From assembly GCA_031263035.1 (NCBI GenBank), contig JAISGP010000090.1, positions 1 through 60,138 of the forward strand: a stretch of DNA of 60,138 bases, read 5' to 3'. A model generated the notes under the pieces. That model ran no database searches and was not told the origin of the DNA. It worked only from the letters and a program-made list of their open reading frames with translations. Below, in pieces: positions 17,634 to 25,166 of the stretch. Numbering within the stretch: position 1 is the stretch's first letter; every line of letters begins with the position of its first letter. The position numbers and the translations under genes were made by a program. This DNA comes from Lachnospiraceae bacterium. Lineage in GTDB: Bacteria > Bacillota > Clostridia > Lachnospirales > Lachnospiraceae.

Positions 17634-18866
17634 ATGCTTATAGATTTTAAAATGAAGAATTTTCGCTCTTTTAAAGATATGACTGAATTTTCAATGGAAA
17701 CTGGTAGGTATATTAGAAAGCATAAATCTAATGTAATAGAGTCTAAGGGGATGAAGCTTTTAAAGTCAGCTGTGCTTTTTGGCGGAAATGCTAATGGGAA
17801 GACAAACTTAATAAGTGCGTTACTTATGTTACAGACTTTAGTTTTAAGACCAACTGCAATGGACTCACAAAAGTTACCTATGGATACATTTGCACATAAA
17901 AAAGGAAATACGGAATTTGAGATTAGTTTTATTGCTAATAAAATAATATTTGATTATCAAGTAATATATAATGAAAATGAATATGTTTATGAATGTTTAA
18001 AGGCAGATAATGATATTATTTTTGAAAGGAAAAAACAGGAGTTTATCTTTATACCTAAACAACTTGAACTAATCAAGGGAAATATTCGAAAAAATCAAAA
18101 TTTACTTTTTTTTGCACAAGCTAATAATGTAAGTATAGCTCAAACTGCCATTTTGTGGTTTTTAAATGATATAATATATGTTAATACAGAAGCAATTCCT
18201 AATACAATGTTTAGTGCTATAAATAACAAAGAATTTAAAGCTAAATATTTAAGATTTCTACGAGCAGCAGATTTTAATATTGTAGATGTTGAAGTTAGAG
18301 AAAAGAAAGTTCCACAGTTTGGTTTACAAATACCATTTGGAGTAGTAGAAGGTACAGATAATGGTACATTAAATGATCAAATAGCTTATAGAACTGTTTA
18401 TGAAGTATATAATACTTATAAATCAGAAAATGATACCTTTCCAATCAATTTTGGACAAGAATCTTCGGGAACTAAAGCATTTATGTTTCTTGCCCTTTAT
18501 ATTTTACATAACGAAAACACAGGTAAATTGCTTTTAATTGATGAATTTGATAGATCTTTACATATTGAGTTAGCGCAAGCACTTCTGGATGTATTTAATA
18601 ATGAAAAACAATGCAATCAATTTTTACTAACTACTCACGAGCTTTCTCTAATGGATTATAATTTAAGACAAGATCAAATCTGGTTTGCTGAAAAAAAACA
18701 GTATGGTGAATCTGAACTATTCTCGATTTATGATTTTGATGATGAAGCACTAAAAAGAAGTGATTTTGGCTATAAAAAACGTTACCTTGAAGGAAGATTT
18801 GGAGCTTCTCAAATTGTAAATACATCTATACTTTTAGAAGTTATGGAGGATTCAAGAAACATATGA
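17634..18866 (+). CDS. ABC/AAA-type ATPase, abortive-infection or RloA-like
   Basis: 410 residues. The N-terminus MLIDFKMKNFRSFKD is the usual opening of SMC/RecF-like ABC ATPases, followed by the P-loop GGNANGKTN (50-58). In the C-terminal half come an ABC-signature-like QESSGTK (275-281), Walker B LLLIDEFDRSLH (D303, E304) and the His switch LLTTHEL (H335). There is no TOPRIM domain, unlike OLD nucleases. Such stand-alone ATPases pair with diverse effectors in phage defence (for example RloA/RloB, AbiL, Septu). Here the neighbour, 74 bases on, is a SIR2-domain protein, so this ATPase is inferred to be the sensor or activator. Ribosome-binding site GGAGGTG; strong promoter at 17562. Confidence 0.8.
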   Translation: MLIDFKMKNFRSFKDMTEFSMETGRYIRKHKSNVIESKGMKLLKSAVLFGGNANGKTNLISALLMLQTLVLRPTAMDSQKLPMDTFAHKKGNTEFEISFIANKIIFDYQVIYNENEYVYECLKADNDIIFERKKQEFIFIPKQLELIKGNIRKNQNLLFFAQANNVSIAQTAILWFLNDIIYVNTEAIPNTMFSAINNKEFKAKYLRFLRAADFNIVDVEVREKKVPQFGLQIPFGVVEGTDNGTLNDQIAYRTVYEVYNTYKSENDTFPINFGQESSGTKAFMFLALYILHNENTGKLLLIDEFDRSLHIELAQALLDVFNNEKQCNQFLLTTHELSLMDYNLRQDQIWFAEKKQYGESELFSIYDFDDEALKRSDFGYKKRYLEGRFGASQIVNTSILLEVMEDSRNI

Positions 18867-18940
18867 AATAAAAAGAATTGATTTTGATTTTTTTGAAGGC
18901 GAGATTTAAAATATTATAAAATAAAGAAAGGACTTGATGC

Positions 18941-20503
18941 ATGGGATTTTTAGAAAATTTAAGGAAAAACAATCAATATCCAATTATTTTTATTGGCTCT
19001 GGTATTACTAAGAGATACTTTAAGAGCACACCTACATGGGATAGTTTGCTTCATATGATTTGGGATGAAGTAAATCCTAATGTCAGTTATTTAGTTAGAT
19101 ATAATGAGCTTAATAAGCAGTTTAATAAAGATACATTTGAAATATATACAACTTTAGCGGACGAATTAGAGGATTATTTTGATACAGCCTTTTTTAGTGG
19201 AGATATTCAACTAAAAGATTTGTTACCAGAGGATGCTCATAATAACCATATTTCTCCTTTTAGAAGAAAGATTGCCGAGATTTATTCAAGTATTGAGATT
19301 AATACTGATATGAAACATGAATTAAAATCATTTGGTGAAATGCTTGGAAAAGCTAGATTCATAGTTACTACTAATTACGATACTTTTATTGAAAAGGAAC
19401 TAAATAATGCAATAAAGGTTAGAGTAGGAAATAAGGGGTTATTCGAACCCGCTGGTGATTTAAATGAATTATATAAAATTCATGGTTCAATAAAAGAGCC
19501 TAATTCTATTATGATTACTAGTGAAGATTATGAAATAATGAAGAGAACTTCTGCTATTGTGAATGCAAAATTATTAAGTGCATTAACTGAATCGCCAATA
19601 ATATTTTTTGGCTACTCATTATCTGATAGAAATATTCAAACTTTATTAAAAGATTTATCTGATAATATGCCGTTTGATATAGAAAAAGCGGCTGGAAGAA
19701 TAGGTGTAGTTGAATATAAAGCAGGTAAAGAGGATTCACTTGAAGTTATTAGTGGAGATTTTGGAGTTCATTTTACGAAGATTGAAACGGATAATTTTGA
19801 AAAAGTCTATTCAAGTATATTGGAAATTGACCAAGGATTTTCTCCATTAGAAATCTCTAAATATAAAAATGCTCTTAAACAGATTATAGATATTAAAGGG
19901 GAAGAAGGTAAATTAAAGCAAGTTTTAACTTCATTTGTGAATTTAGAGAAATTACCCAAGGAATTACAAGAAAGTAATCTTGTAGTTGCACTTGGGGATA
20001 AGAGATACATATATAAATTCCCAGATTATGTAGATTATATAAAAGCTTATTTTTCTAAAGATAATAAAATGCCTAAAGAAATTGCATTAAAATTTATATT
20101 ATCTTTTGCCCCTAATTCAACATTACCAGTGTCTAAATATTTAAATGTTGATTTAAACTTTTTGGAATTAAGTGAACATAATGTAGATAAATTGAATAGA
20201 AGATTAAAACAATTTTCTTCTCTTGACAGCATCAAAAAAACAATAAATGTTCCGAAAGTGATTGAAGAAAAAATGGCTACTTATGATTTTAAAACAGCAG
20301 TCGAAATATTGAAAAAGGAAGACGATGTTAAGGCTTCTGTTAAGATTGCATATTTTATTGAGCATATTGAAGAGATAGACGCAGAAAAATTAATATATTA
20401 TATACTTGATACTCAGTCAGACGTTTTTATAAAAGATACAAATACAAGAAAATTATTTATGGCTTATAGTTTGCATACTGAAACAATTGTTGAAAAAATA
20501 TAA
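18941..20503 (+). CDS. SIR2-domain protein, predicted NAD-consuming defence effector
   Basis: 520 residues. The N-terminal half is a SIR2-like NAD-binding domain: PIIFIGSGITKRYF (14-27) as the glycine-rich start, TTNYDTFIE with N145, KIHGSIKEP with H181, and IFFGYSLSDRNIQ (221-233). N145 and H181 match the Asn and His that bacterial SIR2 defence proteins need to cleave NAD. The C-terminal 270 residues are predicted mostly helical and I do not recognise them; they may be the sensor or partner-binding part. The gene follows the ATPase gene on the same strand, and a terminator comes after it, so the two form a transcription unit. It lacks the SLOG domain of Thoeris ThsA. Confidence 0.82.
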   Translation: MGFLENLRKNNQYPIIFIGSGITKRYFKSTPTWDSLLHMIWDEVNPNVSYLVRYNELNKQFNKDTFEIYTTLADELEDYFDTAFFSGDIQLKDLLPEDAHNNHISPFRRKIAEIYSSIEINTDMKHELKSFGEMLGKARFIVTTNYDTFIEKELNNAIKVRVGNKGLFEPAGDLNELYKIHGSIKEPNSIMITSEDYEIMKRTSAIVNAKLLSALTESPIIFFGYSLSDRNIQTLLKDLSDNMPFDIEKAAGRIGVVEYKAGKEDSLEVISGDFGVHFTKIETDNFEKVYSSILEIDQGFSPLEISKYKNALKQIIDIKGEEGKLKQVLTSFVNLEKLPKELQESNLVVALGDKRYIYKFPDYVDYIKAYFSKDNKMPKEIALKFILSFAPNSTLPVSKYLNVDLNFLELSEHNVDKLNRRLKQFSSLDSIKKTINVPKVIEEKMATYDFKTAVEILKKEDDVKASVKIAYFIEHIEEIDAEKLIYYILDTQSDVFIKDTNTRKLFMAYSLHTETIVEKI

Positions 20504-20509
20504 AGAAAA

Positions 20510-20543
20510 AAGCCACAACCACAGGTAACCCTGCGTGTGGCTT
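20510..20543 (+). other. Stem-loop after the SIR2 gene
   Basis: AAGCCACA (20510-20517) pairs with TGTGGCTT (20536-20543), with an inner CAGG/CCTG stem closing on TAAC. Together with the following terminator it forms two successive hairpins, both with GGTAACC at the apex. Confidence 0.6.
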
Positions 20544-20557
20544 AATCTCCTTTTGAC

Positions 20558-20589
20558 AAAACATCTTGGGTAACCCCAAATGTTTTTTG
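20558..20589 (+). terminator. Rho-independent terminator closing the ATPase-SIR2 unit
   Basis: AAACAT-C-TTGGG pairs with CCCAAATGTTT (one bulged C) across a TAAC loop and continues into a T run. Confidence 0.78.
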
Positions 20590-20698
20590 CTGAACTTATG
20601 ATAACAATTATTTGTGGATAAAATATGAATTTGAGATGAACGATGAAGAATATTACTTTTGTTTTTAATGATTAAATAAAGAGATAGTTTTTAAATAT

Positions 20699-21343
20699 TG
20701 AAAACTAGTTGGAGAAACAGGATTAACCAGTAAGGCTATTTGCAATATCCTTACAGGAATTAAGCCAGATACGTTTAATCATTTTAAGGAAAATCCTGAG
20801 GAGTTTATCTTACGAACTGCCAATATAATTAATGAACAAAAGGCAACTACAATTGTTCAAAATATCTCATATAACAAGTTAAATAAGGTTTATGATACTT
20901 CCATATTTACAGAGCCAGATTTGAAGGCAAGTTTAGGTAACAATGCAATGGAATCTAGTAGAAGTCTATATGATTATGTGGTTTATGACTCCACTAATGA
21001 AAAGAATTTTGCTACGGAACTAGAAAAACATACTGATGAAGTTGAGGTGTATGTAAAACTACCAAGAGGTTTTTATATAAATACTCCAGTTGGACACTAT
21101 AATCCTGATTGGGCAATAGCCTTTTATGAAGATAAAGTAAAACATATTTATTTCGTTGCCGAGACCAAAGGCAATATGTCCAGTATGGAACTTAGAGATA
21201 TTGAAAAAGCTAAAAAGGCTTGTGCAAAGAAGCACTTTGAGACTTTGAGTAGAGAGATTGAAGATGGAGCAGGTGGTAAAGGTAAAGTTGTGTATGATAT
21301 AGTGGATAGTTATGAGAAACTGTGGGAGATAGTAGGGGAGTAG
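20699..21343 (+). pseudogene. Remnant of a type III restriction enzyme (Res subunit), C-terminal part only
   Basis: From about 20699 to the stop at 21343 one frame is open and reads like the extreme C-terminus of a type III restriction endonuclease: KLVGETGLTSKAICNILTGI, NPEEFILRTANIINEQKAT, YDYVVYDSTNEKNFATELEK, VKLPRGFYINTPVGHYNPDW and IYFVAETKGNMSSMELRDIE. The PDW...AETKG part is the PD-(D/E)xK nuclease core. The helicase part (about 700 residues) and the Mod methylase are absent, and at 20698 the frame hits a stop that would be relieved by adding one A, so a frameshift is likely there. A TTG at 20921 could start a 140-residue product, but a non-functional relic is more likely. Confidence 0.8.
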
Positions 21344-21345
21344 GA

Positions 21346-22038
21346 ATGAGATTTAATAATGTTTTTAATGAATATAAAAGAATAGTTATGCTAGAGAAAG
21401 AAAAAAAGCCAAAGCGTAGTAAATGTTTATTATATGAAAAGGTATTTACGATTGTTTTCGCTGTATCATTTATTGCAAGTGTAATATTTACTGTTCTTGC
21501 ACTTTTAGTAAAAAATCAAGTATATTATAACTGGCTTTATATATGTTCTGGATTAATGTTAGCTGAAATTGTTGCATTTGTTATAGCAGATAATAACAAT
21601 AATAGAAAGAATATTAATGAAATTAACAATAAAGAACTTATGAAATCAAACAAAAGAATCCTTGAAATTAAACTTATTTTAAAAAAATTCTCTTTAGATT
21701 TTCAAAATGAGCATACTATAGATAAATTAATTTCCCAAGCGGAAGAAAATAAGTTAAATTTACAAAAGAATAATCATATGAAAGATATGAAAATTATTAT
21801 TTCAACGATACTAACTCAAGTGATGCTTTCTGGTTTAAATAATATTTTTAAAGGTAAAGTTGATAAAAAATCCATTTTGGTATTTTCTTTTGTCCTATTA
21901 TTATCATTTGCCGCTATTGTAATAAAGAAATATATAGATATAATAGTAGCACTTTTTCAGAGTAAATATCCTAATGATATTTCTTATTATAACGAGTTTA
22001 TTTATGATTTAAAGCAATTAAAGGATTTTAATTTATAA
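21346..22038 (+). CDS. Hypothetical membrane protein in defence island
   Basis: 230 residues starting MRFNNVFNEYKRIVMLEKEK, three bases after the restriction-enzyme remnant, with GGGGAG upstream. Two hydrophobic segments lie early (FTIVFAVSFIASVIFTVLAL and a second around YICSGLMLAEIVAFVIA) and one near the C-terminus (SILVFSFVLLLSFAAIVI), with a soluble, Asn/Lys-rich coiled-coil-like region between. This arrangement resembles small membrane-bound phage-defence effectors, but I do not recognise a named family. Translation may be coupled to the upstream relic. Confidence 0.55.
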   Translation: MRFNNVFNEYKRIVMLEKEKKPKRSKCLLYEKVFTIVFAVSFIASVIFTVLALLVKNQVYYNWLYICSGLMLAEIVAFVIADNNNNRKNINEINNKELMKSNKRILEIKLILKKFSLDFQNEHTIDKLISQAEENKLNLQKNNHMKDMKIIISTILTQVMLSGLNNIFKGKVDKKSILVFSFVLLLSFAAIVIKKYIDIIVALFQSKYPNDISYYNEFIYDLKQLKDFNL

Positions 22039-22160
22039 TGAACTAAACATATAAAAATGCAGTATAAATAAAAAGACTAATATGGAAATAAATGATAAGT
22101 AAAATTCATACTATTGTTTTGGATTAAAGAAATTTAATTATTTTAAATTATGGAGTAGAA

Positions 22161-22643
22161 ATGGGAAAAGGATATTTATTTCATTGTGATAATTGTCACT
22201 ATACTTTTGAAGCAAATCTGGGAATTGGCTTTTTATTTCTAGCTGTTTATAAAAATACAATAAAAGAAATACAAAAAGGAAAATATGGAATTAAAATAAA
22301 AGATTTTTTATTGGATTATAAGGATGCTGCAATATCATGTGAACAAGTACTCTTTCAATGTGAAAACTGTAATAGTTTAGATAGTGGATTGGATTTATCA
22401 ATGTATTTGCCTGATTTAAAATATGAGAAAAAGCTAACTAATATTTATGACTATCATCTAGATTTTGAGTTAAAATCAAAATATAAATTGTATAGCAAGT
22501 ATCCTCATCTCTGTAAAAAATGTGGTTCTACAATGACTATATATAATGAAGATGAATTAGAAGAGTTAATTAGTCAAAATAAATTTCAATGTCCAGTTTG
22601 TAATAAAGAACTGGAAGTTTCATTATCTCTTATGTGGGATTAG
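22161..22643 (+). CDS. Hypothetical zinc-ribbon protein
   Basis: 160 residues with four CxxC pairs: CDNC near the N-terminus, CENC in the middle, CKKC and CPVC toward the end. The spacing suggests two zinc ribbons, one built from the first two pairs and one from the last two. Zinc ribbons of this kind bind nucleic acid or partner proteins. No longer homology was recognised. The gene lies 122 bases after the membrane-protein gene and 47 bases before the DUF5674 gene, all on the plus strand. Confidence 0.6.
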   Translation: MGKGYLFHCDNCHYTFEANLGIGFLFLAVYKNTIKEIQKGKYGIKIKDFLLDYKDAAISCEQVLFQCENCNSLDSGLDLSMYLPDLKYEKKLTNIYDYHLDFELKSKYKLYSKYPHLCKKCGSTMTIYNEDELEELISQNKFQCPVCNKELEVSLSLMWD

Positions 22644-22690
22644 AATTGTGGGAGATAGTAACTACAAATTAAAAGAAAAGAGGTTTAAAT

Positions 22691-23032
22691 TTGAATATTT
22701 TAAAAGATAAAATTAGCAAAGAAAAATTATTGGAATACAATAAATATTTTTCGTATATGGTTAAAGGTGTTCTTGATATAGAAAAAGAACTAGTAGCAAT
22801 AAATGCTGACCTTCATTCAGATTTAGAAGAATTATTACTTGATAATGGCTCAGATAATAGAAATCTTTATGGATTTAATATATTATTTGATGATTTTGAA
22901 ATAGAATATGATTCTATAATTAACATTCCAAGAAATAGAGATTTGGGTTATCCAAGAGGTGGAAGGACAGTAATGAATCAAGATATAAGAAATAAAATGG
23001 AGGAAATAATAAAAAAATGGATCGAAATTTAA
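22691..23032 (+). CDS. DUF5674 family protein
   Basis: 113 residues. The pattern YMVKGVLDIEKELVAINADL, HSDLEELLLDNGS, LYGFNILFDD and SIINIPRNRD fits the DUF5674 family, whose function is unknown to me. The start is TTG at 22691 behind AGAGG. The end overlaps the next gene by 16 bases, so the two are translationally coupled. Members of this family are commonly found with the same small partner in unrelated bacteria, which argues for a two-component module rather than chance. Confidence 0.65.
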   Translation: MNILKDKISKEKLLEYNKYFSYMVKGVLDIEKELVAINADLHSDLEELLLDNGSDNRNLYGFNILFDDFEIEYDSIINIPRNRDLGYPRGGRTVMNQDIRNKMEEIIKKWIEI

Positions 23033-23310
23033 ATTGGAATAATATGTCAATAGGAACTCAACTTCTGAATGTTGGAAGCGAGGTAGCAAGGGCTATTAAA
23101 TTTAAAAATAAAAATAATTCAAATGCTATGTATGATTTTTATAATAAAGCAGTGGAGTTATTACAAAGAAGTAAAGTTGACCCAAAAAATAAAAAAAGAA
23201 TATCAGAATTGGATTTATATTCAGAAGAACTTTTTGATTTTTTCATAGGTGATAACATATATAAGAATACTGACGAATCTATAATGAAAACTTATAATGA
23301 GTTTATGTAA
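23017..23310 (+). CDS. Small partner of DUF5674 protein
   Basis: 97 residues, mainly helical, with WNNMSIGTQLLNVGSEVARA at the N-terminus and AVELLQRSKVDPKNKKRISE in the middle, ending FFIGDNIYKNTDESI. The start overlaps the DUF5674 gene by 16 bases with no room for a separate promoter. I recall similar small proteins beside DUF5674 but know no assigned function. A 198-base gap without recognisable genes follows, then the promoter of the AbiE module. Confidence 0.55.
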   Translation: MDRNLNWNNMSIGTQLLNVGSEVARAIKFKNKNNSNAMYDFYNKAVELLQRSKVDPKNKKRISELDLYSEELFDFFIGDNIYKNTDESIMKTYNEFM

Positions 23311-23444
23311 AGAGTTAAAATTGTTAAAAGTTAAGTAAAAGTCAGAAATAAAAAGCATTAGAAATATATGTATTATATTTTTGATTTTGGTAAATAGAGA
23401 CTGAAGAAGGAAGATATAATATTTCCCATTTTCTATCTTTATAG

Positions 23445-23473
23445 TTGACTATTTTAATTAAAAATGTTATTAT
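23445..23473 (+). promoter_or_regulatory. Promoter of the AbiE toxin-antitoxin operon
   Basis: TTGACT (23445-23450), a 17-base spacer and TATTAT (23468-23473), 36 bases before the first start codon. AbiEi antitoxins repress their own promoters, so an operator is expected here, but no clear inverted repeat was seen. Confidence 0.65.
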
Positions 23474-23508
23474 TCACTAAAAATAAATATATATGTTAAA
23501 AACGGTGA

Positions 23509-24147
23509 ATGACTAAAATGGAAAAATTATTAGAATATCTAAAAACAGTATATAAAGATGGTGAACCTATATTTTTATCAGATATAAAAATAGAAGGGGT
23601 TTCTTATGATACATTAAAACATCAGATAAAAGAGCTTTGTGATAGAGATAAGCTAAAAAGATTTGATAAGGGTATATATTATTTGCCCAAGAAGACGATA
23701 CTAAAATCAGGCTTTCATTTATCGCCAGATGAAGTTGCAGATTATAAATATATATCACGTTTTAAAAATGTGATGGGGTATTATTCAGGTTTAACATTTG
23801 CAAATGCAATAGGTGTTACAACCCAAGTACCTGTTAAGCAAGAAATTGTTACAAATGAAACTACAGCTTTAGTTAAAGATATAAAAATTAAAAATTTAAA
23901 ATATAAAGTAAGAAAATCGAAAACTCATATAGACAAAGATAATGTTCAAATACTTCAATTATTAGATTTTATTAAAGACATGGATTATCTTTGTGATGAA
24001 GAGAATGAAAATAATTATGTTTATATTAGTGATTATATAAAAAAGATTAAAGTGAAAAGAAAAGATGTTGATAAGTATATAAGTTTATTTCCAACTAGAA
24101 TATATAAAAATATATATGAAATGAGGTTAGATAATGTATTTGCATAA
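23509..24147 (+). CDS. abiEi: AbiEi-type antitoxin / transcriptional regulator (DUF6088-like)
   Basis: 212 residues. The N-terminal 60 residues form a winged-helix-like domain (FLSDIKIEGVSYDTLKHQI then CDRDKLKRFDKGIYYLPKKT), the normal opening of AbiEi proteins, followed by a C-terminal domain with ISRFKNVMGYYSGLTFANAI and TTQVPVKQEIVTNET. Its stop overlaps the toxin gene by 14 bases, the classic type IV arrangement in which antitoxin counteracts the toxin without direct binding and represses the operon. The start is either the ATG at 23509 or the one at 23518, whose spacing to GGTGA is better. Confidence 0.8.
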   Translation: MTKMEKLLEYLKTVYKDGEPIFLSDIKIEGVSYDTLKHQIKELCDRDKLKRFDKGIYYLPKKTILKSGFHLSPDEVADYKYISRFKNVMGYYSGLTFANAIGVTTQVPVKQEIVTNETTALVKDIKIKNLKYKVRKSKTHIDKDNVQILQLLDFIKDMDYLCDEENENNYVYISDYIKKIKVKRKDVDKYISLFPTRIYKNIYEMRLDNVFA

Positions 24148-25048
24148 TAATAAGTCTCTTTTCAAGTCAGTAATTAAAGGAATAAATGAAACAACTTCTT
24201 ATCCTTCAGCAATTATTGAAAAAGACTATTATGTTTCATTAATTCTTAAAATGTTGTCCGAAATGAATGATAAAGTTGTTTTTAAAGGCGGTACGTCTTT
24301 ATCTAAGGCGTATCATGTAATTGGTAGATTTTCTGAAGATATAGATATAACATTTACAGAACATATTGGTGAAGCAAGAAGGAAGAAGCTTAAATACAAT
24401 ATTATGAAGGTAATTGCAGATACTTTAGGATTAGAAATATCAAATTGGGATTATATTCAAAGTGACAGAGATTTAAATGAATATCTTATGGTTTATAAAC
24501 CAAGTTCAAATTTAATAATTCAGGCTGTGCAACCTGTTATAAAAGTTGAAACGTCACTTAGCTCCTATTCATTTCCTGTAAACATGATGCCCATTTCTAG
24601 TTATGTTTACGAATATCTTATTGCAAATGATGAGAAAGATATAATTTCAAAATATAACTTAGAACCTTTTAATATGAAAGTTCAATCCTTAGAAAGAACA
24701 TATATCGATAAAGTATTTGCAATATGCGATTATTATATAAATGGTAAAAGTACGCGTTTATCACGTCATCTTTATGACCTGTTTAAAATTCAGGGTAAAA
24801 TTAATTTTAATGATGAGTTTAAAGCTTTAATAAATGAAGTAAGAATTCATAGAAGAAAAATGGGGAGTAAGATTTGTCCTTCTGCTCAAGATGGGGTTTC
24901 GATTAATGCTATTTTAGATAATATAACTCGGGAAGATTATTATAAAGAGGATTTCTTAAGTGTAACAGAAACTCTTATAAATGAAGAAGTAGGTTATGAT
25001 GAAGTAAGGGATAATCTTCAAAAAATAATAGAGCAAGACTATTTTTAA
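24134..25048 (+). CDS. abiEii: AbiEii-type nucleotidyltransferase toxin
   Basis: 304 residues. The nucleotidyltransferase core is clear: an N-terminal helix with IIEKDYYVSLILKM, the VFKGGTSLSKAYHVIGRF signature (KGGTSLSK at 51-58) and SEDIDITF with acidic residues D69 and D71 for metal binding. Later KVFAICDYYINGK and RHLYDLFKI are also typical of AbiEii. Members modify tRNA or other targets with nucleotides and block growth on phage infection. The overlap with abiEi indicates translational coupling. Together they form a complete-looking type IV toxin-antitoxin unit within the defence island. Confidence 0.88.
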   Translation: MYLHNNKSLFKSVIKGINETTSYPSAIIEKDYYVSLILKMLSEMNDKVVFKGGTSLSKAYHVIGRFSEDIDITFTEHIGEARRKKLKYNIMKVIADTLGLEISNWDYIQSDRDLNEYLMVYKPSSNLIIQAVQPVIKVETSLSSYSFPVNMMPISSYVYEYLIANDEKDIISKYNLEPFNMKVQSLERTYIDKVFAICDYYINGKSTRLSRHLYDLFKIQGKINFNDEFKALINEVRIHRRKMGSKICPSAQDGVSINAILDNITREDYYKEDFLSVTETLINEEVGYDEVRDNLQKIIEQDYF

Positions 25049-25166
25049 CTAAACAATTTTGCTTTTATTAAAAAGTTAGATAATTTAAACCAGCAAATAT
25101 AATATGAATGAAGTTAGTTATAAGATAATATATAAATTATTAAAAATATAAGATGAAGAGGGGATT

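Noticed and set aside
17634-20503. Thoeris or SIR2-HerA system
   Set aside because: The SIR2 protein has no SLOG or TIR partner, and the ATPase is of the ABC/SMC type, not the FtsK/HerA type.
20921-21343. Stand-alone 140-residue nuclease gene
   Set aside because: The open frame and the family similarity both extend upstream of the possible TTG start, so it is the tail of a larger broken gene.
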